Below are positions 44,297 to 53,237 of a stretch of 64,000 bases of DNA, piece by piece; position 1 is the stretch's first letter; every line of letters starts with the position of its first letter. The notes below the pieces were generated by a model. That model was not told the origin of the DNA. It saw only the letters and a list, made by a program, of their open reading frames with translations, and made no database searches. The stretch spans positions 3,410,001 to 3,474,000 of the forward strand of contig NC_089448.1 in assembly GCF_026210795.1 (NCBI RefSeq), written 5' to 3'. This stretch comes from Rhizophagus irregularis. Lineage: Eukaryota; Glomeromycota; Glomeromycetes; Glomerales; Glomeraceae. Position numbers and translations under genes: made by a program.

Positions 44297-44304
44297 TTTA
44301 TATA
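44297..44304 (-). promoter_or_regulatory. TATA box of the first peptide-precursor gene
   Basis: TATATAAA on the minus strand, 67 nt upstream of the ATG. The same word stands 59 nt upstream of the ATG of the second copy. Sequence between box and ATG is also similar in the two copies (AACAAATTCACGAAC). Confidence 0.55.
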
Positions 44305-44389
44305 AGAAAATTTTTCTATGATGACATTATTTTCAAATTAAATTACTTCATAATTATATTATTTTATTTATTATATTATTTAATGAAGG

Positions 44390-44760
44390 TAAAGTAAAGA
44401 AGGAGGCGTACAAGAATATTATTGCCACGTTTTTCTACATTGTGCCATGTTAAAATTTACTATTGAAGAGCAGAAAAACTTTATGAAAATGCGAGATTTT
44501 GAAGCCAATAATTAGTAATCCATAAAATTGGGCGGAGTAAAGGAGGTGTACAAGAGTAATTTTGCCACGTTTTTTTACATTGCGTCATTTAAAATTTAAT
44601 ATCGAAGAGCAGAGCCACTTTAAATTAATAATACGAAAATGCGAGATCTTCAATAATTATTTCGGTTTTTGGACTAGTATTATTAACGAGGAGGTATACA
44701 AGTGTACAAGTTGTATTTGCCACGTCGCGGTCGTCGTCGCCGTTTTAAAATTAAAATTGA
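44390..44760. repeat. dispersed repeat block 2 (KEP-locus repeat)
   Basis: Three units with GGAGGCGTACAAGAATATTA or GGAGGTGTACAAGAGTAAT starts and TTGCCACGTTTTT and GAAAATGCGAGAT inside. It sits directly upstream (minus-strand sense) of the first peptide-precursor gene. Confidence 0.7.
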
Positions 44761-44778
44761 TTTGTAAAAACATTTTAT

Positions 44779-44964
44779 TTATATATTTCGTTTTCTTGAA
44801 TTTACCGAAATTTCCCAAACCCATTTTTTCTTTAAAATAATGTAGACGGAAATCTTAACGCATGATCCCATCTTTTGCAATGACGGCTTTGACAATCTTG
44901 TATGATTGGTTTCGATCAAAGTACCCTTCGAGGAATTGTCTTGGTGATTTGTAGAAGACCCCAT
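44779..44964 (-). pseudogene. coding fragment, unrecognised
   Basis: Higher GC than its surroundings and open in two minus-strand frames. One frame reads 'GVFYKSPRQFLEGYFDRNQS' and 'YKIVKAVIAKDGI', which is more protein-like than the ATG-initiated frame. Probably a fragment of a gene moved here by a mobile element. Family not recognised. Confidence 0.35.
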
Positions 44965-45516
44965 TTTTTAAGCGGGTTGAGAGTAGTGAGAAAAGTAATA
45001 ATAAAAAGAACTGAATAACAATTTGAATCAACTATGGGTCAAAGTGCAATATGTCATATACTATATATAATATATAATATATATATAATCTTAGATAAAT
45101 TTATTTAATTGATTATTTGATTGAAGTTAAATTTTATAATGAGCCCTTAAGCCAAGCAAAAAAATCATTAATTTCTCATGAAAAAAAATATCAAAAGCAG
45201 ACCTGTCGCCAGGGAAAAAAATTATTCTTTTAAAAAAATTTATCCAATCACAAAGAATTTTAATAAATTTTCTGCGGGTGAAAGAAAATTTGGTTTTCTA
45301 CGACTATGATTGGACAAAATCGGCATCACATGACCGAATAAAATTTTTTCGTGACATTCACGTGACCTATTTAATATAGTATAAGTATATTTGAGTTAAA
45401 AATATTTAATATAATTCTTATTAAAATTTATTCATGAAAATGTTATAAAACATTTTATTTACATTTAAACGTAATAAACCTCACTAGGGGTCAACTCCGA
45501 CATGGCGACATCGCGT

Positions 45517-45729
45517 TTAAAATACTTCTTGTGGTTCATCTGCATCCGCGTCACGTTTAAAGTTTTGTGATTCTGCAACTGCGTCAATGATATTATTAAA
45601 AAGAATTCGATAATTCGATTAGTAACTAATATTGATATTATTAAAAAGATGAATTTTTTAAAAAATAATTTATTTACTCGCTAAAACAATAGTAAAGATG
45701 AAAATTAACAATAAATATTTTAACTGCAT
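45517..45729 (-). CDS. second Kex2-site peptide precursor, short or degenerating copy (37 aa)
   Basis: Same two-exon design as the gene at 43903-44230: exon 1 45729-45678, intron 99 bp, exon 2 45578-45517. The signal peptide differs by one residue ('MQLKYLLLIFIFTIVLA'). Exon 2 gives 'IAESQNFKRDADADEPQEVF' then TAA. Only one Lys-Arg precedes the stop. Past the stop, another frame carries a further 'YFKRDVA', so a one-base insertion (the extra G near 45525) has probably cut off the rest. A TATATAAA box lies 59 nt upstream (45788-45795). Either a pseudogene in progress or a functional one-peptide version. Confidence 0.65.
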
Positions 45730-45819
45730 ATTCCAGAATTTTTCGTTCGTGAATTTGTTATTAAAATAATTTTTTTTTTTCAAGTCGTTTATATATGTAA
45801 TCTCCATAATCATATTATA

Positions 45820-46030
45820 TTGAAGGAGGCGTACAAGAATATTATTGACACGTTCTTCTACATTATGCTATGTTAGAATTTACTATTTGAAGGGCAGAGC
45901 CACTTATGAATTAATAATGTTAAAATGGAAATTTTGATGTCAATAATCATTTCGAACCGCAGTAATCCATGAAATTGTAACCGTATTTTTGCCACGATTT
46001 TTTGCATTGCGCCATGTTAAAATATGGTAT
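45820..46030. repeat. dispersed repeat block 3 (KEP-locus repeat)
   Basis: GGAGGCGTACAAGAATATTA, CTACATTATGCTATGTTA and TTTGCCACGATTTTTTGCAT place it in the same family as blocks 1 and 2. It lies upstream of the second peptide-precursor gene exactly as block 2 lies upstream of the first, so gene and block were duplicated together. Confidence 0.7.
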
Positions 46031-46039
46031 ATGAACAAT

Positions 46040-47329
46040 TTGAATCAACTACTTGAAATATGAGTCAAAAGTTTTAAACTTGGATAAAAAAAACCAATTT
46101 TTCATTTTCATAATTTTCAAAACTGAAAAACTTTTTTCATGATTACTAAGTAAACGGAAAGTCATCTGCCCTACATTGTGACGCAGTGGCTTTTACATAT
46201 CTGATATTTAATAAAAATATTTTATTATTTGTATTTAATATAAAATATTAATTTTTACAATAAAAATATTAATTCTTACGAAGCATTTGAAAATTAGTAC
46301 ATATTAATAAAAATATTAATTGTTACAAAGAATTACAAAATTATTAAGCCAAAAAAAAAAAAAAAAAAAATATGTAAATTAAGGACTTTGAATCTTCGGG
46401 ATTATCGTTATGATCTTTCAGGATTGTGAACAGTGAACGTCGTCGATATTGAATTATAACGGGATTCTGTTCCCGGATCATATTATTTACAGTATATTAA
46501 ATAAAAAGGTAATTTATCCAACAATTTTTCATAAAAAAAAACATCCAATTCATAGAACCAATAGAACTAACGAAGTCAATTTTTTTAAAAAAAATAAAAA
46601 GGATGGAGCCAATAAACAGAACTAAACCAAAAAAAGAATGAAACCTCCTTTCATAAAAATCGTTTTTTATCGAAAAAGAAATTTTTAAACTAAAATCAAT
46701 TACTATATTTAGTAGAATAAAGATCAACAACAAATAATTTGTTTAAATGTTGTGACCTTGTGAGACATTAACTCAAGAATGCAATATATTTATTTTTTAT
46801 TTTCGTATTTATAATCAAAATATTGGGATTCTCGTATATAACAAATAGTTTTAATTGTTTTTTTAAAATGACCCTTTTTTTCTTTCAAGTCTTTACCCTT
46901 ATTGTCGAGAATATAATGTGAGGTGATATCATTCTACTTGAATAATAATATATTTGGTTGTACGATCATAATAATGATTCCGTAACCAGATCCGGATCAT
47001 CTCGTATCACAACCTGATAATCTTTTTTTTACAGTTTCGATTTTTTTGGTATCTACTATATATAGTAATTTTGTTGTGGAGCGTAATTAGCATAATTCTA
47101 ATTCCGATTCGTTAAACCCTTAAATAAGTGTAAATTATATACATATATATATTTAATATGATACAAATAAGATTATTATACATAAATAATTTCGGGTTTG
47201 TACTATTCTAATTACTAATGAAATTTCGATCTGATAACTTATTTATACTATACCAAAATGGGAGTTATTGACGATCATATAAGCCACATGGCTTGCTTTA
47301 AACAGAAATCAAACAATGAAATTTTAATT
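46040..47329. other. AT-rich interval, no supported gene
   Basis: Poly-A run at 46352-46370 and many short A/T repeats. A 78-codon minus-strand ORF at 46497-46733 is Phe/Ile/Lys-only low complexity and is not called. Confidence 0.45.
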
Positions 47330-47337
47330 TATAAATA
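47330..47337 (+). promoter_or_regulatory. candidate TATA box of the Q/N-rich gene
   Basis: TATAAATA about 335 bp upstream of the Q/N-rich ORF and 247 bp upstream of the small upstream ORF. Supported only by sequence and position. Confidence 0.35.
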
Positions 47338-47576
47338 CCGTCCGTTCAAAAGGAAAAAAAAAGAGAAACGTTGAAAAATCGAACGTTGAAAAATCGAGAA
47401 AGAAATACTGTAAGAATTTGATTATACAAATTTCTTACTTCGAATTTCCTTATCGTCATTGTTCTTTTATTGGTATTTAAATTTATTAAATTTTTTATCG
47501 ATTAAATCAAAAGATTATTCATTATATTAATTATTTATTTTATTAATACTTTATAGTTTTTTTAGTAAAAAAATAA

Positions 47577-47639
47577 ATGAATAACGCTGCAGCTAACAGA
47601 TATCCAGCATATCACCAAGAATCACCACCGGCTTGTTAA
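47577..47639 (+). CDS. 20-codon upstream ORF
   Basis: ATG AAT AAC GCT GCA then through 'NRYPAYHQESPPAC' to TAA. Its Ala/Pro/Tyr composition is far more protein-like than the AT-rich leader. It ends 26 bp before the main ATG. It may be a regulatory upstream ORF, or the true N-terminus of the next gene cut off by a mutation. Confidence 0.4.
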   Translation: MNNAAANRYPAYHQESPPAC

Positions 47640-47665
47640 ATATTCAAACTTAGAAAGATCTAACA

Positions 47666-48136
47666 ATGTCTAATTCTAATAATATTAGAGAAGGGTTTTC
47701 CTGCGGTTATCCTCAGAATGGTAATTGTTTTCAACAACCCATTAATATTCTCGATTCGCTTCAAAATCCCCAAAATTCCCAAAATTCCGCACTATTCTAC
47801 CCTTCGAGTGCCCAGCAGTTTGGTCAGAATGAGACTAATCAGCAGATTTTGTCACAGCAAAATAACGGAATTCCTATTATTCCGCAAAGTCAAAATAACT
47901 TTGGTTCTCCTAATGCGACAGCGACACATGACAATTACGCTGTCATTCCTGATCAACAGTTCTGTTGCCCACAACATAATCATCATCATCCCGTTACCTC
48001 ACCTCAAATGACTTTTACTCATGAAGTACCAGGATATACGGTTATGTTGATTTTCATACCAAATCATTTAAACATGCAAAACCAGCAAAGTCAGCAAAAT
48101 GGTTATTTAAATAATTATTTGAATAATCATAGATAA
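47666..48136 (+). CDS. Q/N-rich protein, 156 aa, unknown function
   Basis: One exon, GC-richer than its flanks. The first ~90 residues are Gln/Asn/Ser/Pro-rich and prion-like ('QNPQNSQNSALFYPSSAQQF'). A compact centre follows with Cys/His residues ('QQFCCPQHNHHHPVTSP') and 'TFTHEVPGYTVMLIFIP', then an Asn/Gln-rich tail. No signal peptide or transmembrane segment. The Cys-Cys-x3-His cluster could bind metal, but I know no family. A TATA-like box and upstream ORF precede it. Confidence 0.65.
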   Translation: MSNSNNIREGFSCGYPQNGNCFQQPINILDSLQNPQNSQNSALFYPSSAQQFGQNETNQQILSQQNNGIPIIPQSQNNFGSPNATATHDNYAVIPDQQFCCPQHNHHHPVTSPQMTFTHEVPGYTVMLIFIPNHLNMQNQQSQQNGYLNNYLNNHR

Positions 48137-48139
48137 TTC

Positions 48140-49040
48140 TTGAATTATCCCTAATTTTTTTTTTATTTTTCATTTATTTTTATTTTCTACTTTTTATCTT
48201 CTCTATGACGTGACGGTAGTTCATTTAGAATTAAGATGTATACGATTAAGTTTTTTTTTTTCTTAAATTTCCTCCATAAAATTGGACCCATTTTTAAATA
48301 ATTTTTCAATATATAAAACCGTATAATGAAAAATTGGGTGAATGGATTACTTTAATTTGCGATGATGCAATAGACTGATCGACCGTCGTAACATATTATT
48401 AGTCATATTATTTATTATTTTATATATATTTTAAAATTGACAAATATTTATAATAAAGATACTTAAAATCATATTCTTTTAACTCCTTAAATGTTTTTGA
48501 TAACTTTAATTTTAAAAAACTACGACGATACCTATTTATAACGGTGAAAAAAAAATATTTTTTTTAAAAAAAAATTAAAAGTATATAATTATAAAAATTT
48601 TTTTAAATATGGAAAAAAATTATTCGAAGGGCGGATAAATAAATTTATAATTTATTTTAATCATTAATAGTACAGATTGAGATTAGATATAACTAAACAT
48701 CTTGTCATCCCAAGTTCGGATCTGATTTTGGATACAAAATATAAACATAATCCCTTAATATTTGGTTTTTGAAAGTTACTAATGTGATACAATTAAAGCA
48801 TAATGGTTTGTATGACAAGCAAGATAAACTATCCCAATATGGTATAGATCATTATGACTCGTATGACAGCCCCGAATTTTTGTCACACCACACTAACAGT
48901 GAAAAAAAAGAATCGTAAAATTATAAAAAAAAAATATGATGATCGACCTGAGTTAAAAAAAAAAAAGGATAAATAAATAAAAGAAAAATAGTTTCATTAA
49001 GTAAAAAATTTTGATAATTGTACTTACATATTATTGTATG
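48140..49040. other. AT-rich interval, no supported gene
   Basis: Downstream of the Q/N-rich gene. Nothing but short A/T-rich ORFs. Confidence 0.45.
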
Positions 49041-49043
49041 GGG

Positions 49044-49098
49044 TATACTTGATAATAGGATAAAATGGCGCAGCCATTTTATCCTATTGTAAAGTATA
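49044..49098. repeat. near-perfect 55-bp hairpin
   Basis: AATAGGATAAAATGGC (49054-49069) and GCCATTTTATCCTATT (49073-49088) form a perfect 16-bp stem with a 3-nt loop. TATACTT/AAGTATA extends it outside a small bulge. Could be a minimal palindromic mobile element or an RNA hairpin. Confidence 0.7.
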
Positions 49099-49099
49099 T

Positions 49100-50248
49100 C
49101 ACATGCGTTTAGCTTTTTTTAGTTCATATTGAGAGTTAAAAAAGTGTATGTATTAGTTTTAAAAAAAAGTTATATGTAAAAGTTTAAAAAAAGTTTATTA
49201 TATAAAAGTAAAAAAAGTTTATTATATAAAAGTTTAAAAAGTTTATATAAGTGTATAAATAAGTTTATTTTAAGTGATTGTTTTATTTTTTTTATGATCA
49301 TATATGGATTATTGTATGTCTGCATAAAATAAATGGATAGGATGTTCAATATGAACCCATGTGGCTAAATGATAATTAGACTTATTGTATTGTACCAGGG
49401 ATTATGGTACGTTGATAGAGAAATTCATACCGTAGGTTCGATATAGTTAAGTTCGTCCAATTATATACAGTACATGGTCTAGGTGTGTAATTGTTATATG
49501 TTGTACCTATTATAATATTTTTATACTTAATAAATAAGCAGTTATTAATTAAAAAATAGTTACACCACAGGTGATTTTCATTGACTTTCACTTTCATCAT
49601 AGAAGAATTCATTTGATACAAATGAATCGCAAAAAAAAAAATTTTTTTGTTAACCATTAATATTTTCGATAACATAACGAATGAAAGTCAAATTCATGAG
49701 TTTTTCATCTTTCTTAATAGAAGATATAAATGTTAATGACTGTCTTATGATAAATAATACCATTTATTAATTACGGTTAAACATTTATAACTCTTAGAAC
49801 AATACGAAGAATGAGACAATCGGACTGGCTAGAAACTAGGTCGGAAATATTATGTTAGGGTTGATGCCGATCTATCAATTCAAAAAGTTTCGCTTCTTGC
49901 ATGTTTGTCTTTTAATATTTTTTGCTATTGTTAATTTCTACAAGAAGATATTTGGAGAAACAGTAAAAAGATAGGCGTAAAATGATGTAATTAGCGTATT
50001 TGACTATTAGGTTAGTATTACGTATAATTGTCTATGTCTTCATATAAATTCTCTGTATAAATGGCTGATATTTATGCTATTACGTTAAATTTTATGGAAA
50101 AGAATAATAAACGAGAACACTGTTAAAAAAAGAAAAATCACGCTGCGATAATTGTAATCACTGAATGATGATATACAATATACGTAAAATATATCCAAAA
50201 TAATAATAACCTAGCCCTATTTCCTCAAATATTATTGGTTCAAACCCT
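49100..50248. other. AT-rich interval, no supported gene
   Basis: Includes a series of AAAAGTTTATTATATAA-type repeats (49150-49260). A 97-codon minus-strand ORF at 49382-49675 has no recognisable motif and is not called. Confidence 0.4.
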
Positions 50249-51056
50249 TGTTATTCGTACCCCCTGCAATAAAATCGTCATGTGATTGGACATTTATTGT
50301 TTAATAAATTTTACTGCGCCATTCGGAAAAAATGTACGAAGTAATGATCTCATGAATTATTGAGAGACCAAGCCACAATAAATCTAGATTTTTTTTGTGC
50401 TTTGTCTTAACAATTTTTTTTTTAAAAAAATTGTTATCTTTAATTATTAAGATGCTTCCACAGTTCCCACCACCTCCTGCCATATACAATAGTGCAGATG
50501 AACTTTATCATAATGCTCAAACATTTGTAAAATTTCCAAGGTTATGCATTAGTGAAAAAGAGAACTCGTAAGGATCGTCATGGTGAACTAAAAAACATTA
50601 CCTTACGTTGTGATCGAGGTGGTGTTTACAATAACTCTTTGGGTCTCATGAAGGAACACGTAAAAGACATAAAGGCACAAGTCTAATTGACTGTCCCTTT
50701 TAATTCAACCAGGAGAGATCCTTCTGGATTTGAGTTGGTGGAACAAAGAGTACTGTTTGCCATCAACCTGGACATAATTCTCGTTCTTGTCAACTAAATA
50801 AGAATTAAAGTGAATAATATCCTGTCTTTTTAAAGAATAATGATGCATCCACTTATAAAAATGTTACCACTTACAAAATAAAAAAAAATAAAAATCAATG
50901 TTTGATATAAATTTTCATAGGAGTAATTTATTTGTGTTATTTTTTAATTTTTCATTTTGCTAAAATATTTTTTTTCTGAATGACGCAGTAAAATTTATTA
51001 AACAATAAATGTCCAATCGTATGACGATTTTATTGCAGGGGGGTACGAATAACAAA
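50249..51056 (+). mobile_element. internally deleted MULE with FAR1-like domain remnant (~800 bp)
   Basis: Inverted ends of ~75 bp: TTGTTATTCGTACCCCCTGC on the left; the right end is its near-complement through GACGATTTTATTGCAGGGGG. The interior, from ATG 50452, encodes in shifting frames 'FPPPPAIYNSADELYHNAQT', 'YALVKKRTRKDRHGELKN', 'ITLRCDRGGVYNN' and 'LIDCPF', the pattern of the FAR1/WRKY-GCM1-type zinc domain at the N-terminus of Mutator-like transposases. The DDE part is missing. Right of the element, GAGGTACGAATAAC repeats the end word. No clean 9-bp duplication found. Confidence 0.65.
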
Positions 51057-51059
51057 AGT

Positions 51060-51590
51060 GAGAGGTACGAATAACTATCGCCTAAAATTATAATATTTTA
51101 AAATTTTTTAATACAACAATTATAAAAAAGATAAAATACAAAGATTTATTGAGTATAAGTACTGAAAACCCAATTATAAATGTTACGTTAACACTAAAAT
51201 TTTAATAAAAAACGCGACCTAATTTTTCAAGATTATTAAATAAACGTAACTCTATATAAATCACTCGGGTTAGACCCATAAATTAATAAGCTATTATTTC
51301 TATATCTGCTGAATAACTTAAGCTTCTTTCACTTGTATTCTTTAATAGAAGTGTTCAAAAGGTAAAAAAAATGTGTCTTGAAAACATAAATGACTTCGAG
51401 CTAGGTTATTAAAATTAGCTCTTTTCCCCTGTTTAGTTTGACAAAATCACTAAAATTGCGATGTGAAATCTATATACAAATCATATTTACGAAAGTTCTG
51501 ATTGTATACGTTTCTTCTCGTACGGTACAGTACGGTACGGCACATTTCAATACTTGGCCTTACAGCTCTCCCATTTTTATAAATAATAGT
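51060..51590. other. intergenic, no supported gene
   Basis: A run of GTACGGTACAGTACGGTACGG-like words near 51520-51540 forms a short tandem repeat. No gene seen. Confidence 0.35.
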
Positions 51591-51599
51591 TAATTTTAA

Positions 51600-52620
51600 C
51601 TAACTTTAATTTTTTTATGATTATTATTTGTTAAAATATTTATTAATTAATAATAATTAATTTATCTAATGGGAGTTAATATGATCTATAAAAATTTTTT
51701 TAACGCTAAAAATGACCATCAGGCGAATCCAATAATAATACGACAATTATCAAAGAATTTTTTTTTTTTTTTATAAAAAATTAATACAATTGAGAATTTT
51801 TTATTTTCAAATGACTGAAATTATTATTTTTTTTTTGTTAATAATAATATCTGAGAATTTCTTATTGGGAGTTATTTAATCCATAAAAAAATTTTTCGAT
51901 GGCATCAAATGGACGTAATTAATCTAGTATTAATTTTCAAGGATTTTTTTTTTATCTCGATAAAAATTAATATAATTGAGACTTTTTTATTATTTAATAT
52001 TTTAAATGACAGAAATTTTTTTATGTTTGTGCGAATTTTTCATTGGGAGTCATTTATTGATCTATAAAATGATAGACTGATCAAGAGATTACTTCATATA
52101 ATACTTCATATAGGTTTTACGAACTAAATTTTAAAAGTAACAAATCATTTTTATTTAGAGTTTGGATCCGTTGTTTGAACGGATATTAATAAATTGGATG
52201 ATTATTCAGATTTAAAAATAAATATCTGAAGATTTAAATAGTTTAGCGGGTAGTCATTAAGCCAATGATCAACCTTAATGATAAAAGTTTAAAAAATTCA
52301 TTTCGTAATGTTGGAGTAATGGAATTAGAATTTAATATCCGACGGATATCCGGATAACGGATATCCAAAATGTAATTTGCGTATAGCGAGCCTATTACTA
52401 TACATAAAATTGAAATTAATTTCATGACTAAACCATCAATTCTGCAAAGAATATTTATTCCAAAATTTTTTGGTTCAAACACATATTCGTAATTATAAAT
52501 TACAATTTTACTGAAAGTCCTACCGGATAACGGATCCAAACTCTATTTTTATTATTTTCTACTGTATTACTATAATCCAATTTAATTAAAACAAAAGAGG
52601 GTGTGAATTCTTTTTTAAAA
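51600..52620. repeat. dispersed repeat with internal ~180-200-bp tandem copies (pairs with 60100-60500)
   Basis: GGGAGTTAAT / GGGAGTTATTTAATCC / GGGAGTCATTTATTGATC begin three successive units at 51671, 51867 and 52045. The last unit matches 60100-60500 (AATGATAGACT, GATCAAGAGATTACTTCATA, AATCCAATTTAATTAAA.., GTATGAATTCTTTTTT-like). A hAT-like MITE (52156-52545) interrupts this copy; 60100-60500 lacks it. Confidence 0.65.
52156..52545. mobile_element. hAT-like MITE (390 bp) with 8-bp target-site duplication
   Basis: Perfect 17-bp inverted ends TAGAGTTTGGATCCGTT, flanked by TTTTTATT on both sides (52148-52155, 52546-52553). Internal CGGATATCC palindromes. The open stretch at 52243-52539 on the minus strand has no transposase motif. 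The related repeat at 60100-60500 shows the uninterrupted site. Confidence 0.8.
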
Positions 52621-52629
52621 AAAATTAGT

Positions 52630-53230
52630 GATCCAAAATTAATGAAAAAGGTTATATAATTGTAAAAAAAAATGGTTGAATTTACGCATTTTTAATTTCG
52701 GCTGGAATTATGTTAATTCTGGCCAAATCAAAATCGCTCTGATTTGAATTGTTGACTATTGTATCCTATTATCTCACTTTTTATAGAATTTAACATATTT
52801 TAATATTATCAAACCATAGATATGTCTCAATAATATTACGAACATTTTTTTTTTTTATAGCTTTCTTGAACCCGCCGGTGATATTGTATCTGTAGATAGT
52901 ATATATTTAAGCCGATTAAGCGTAGTAAAATTATCTTAAAATATTCTAGTTAATTTGAAAAAGATATTAACTAAATGTGTTAACGCTTTTCACGTCATTT
53001 TCTTTACATATTTTCATACCATATTAGTAAGATTAGTAATTATTTATTGTATTGTATAATTTTCAATATTATCAGTTATCAATATTTTTATTAAAATGAA
53101 TAATTTAGAAATTTATATGATTAAAGAGAAAACATAAAATATATTTATTATTAATTTTCTTATAATTGATTACAAACTGGTTCATCTAATACACTATCCA
53201 GTGATCAAATTATAATACTAACTAATGTAA
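52630..53230. other. intergenic, no firmly supported gene
   Basis: A lone exon-like piece at ~52860-52940 follows a TTTTTATAG splice-acceptor-like end and reads 'FLEPAGDIVSVDSIYLSRLS' to a stop. No partner exon found, so not called. Confidence 0.35.
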
Positions 53231-53237
53231 TATAAAA

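Noticed and set aside
52860-52945. Lone exon after a splice-acceptor-like TTTTTATAG
   Set aside because: Protein-like for about 26 codons, but no donor or partner exon could be found.
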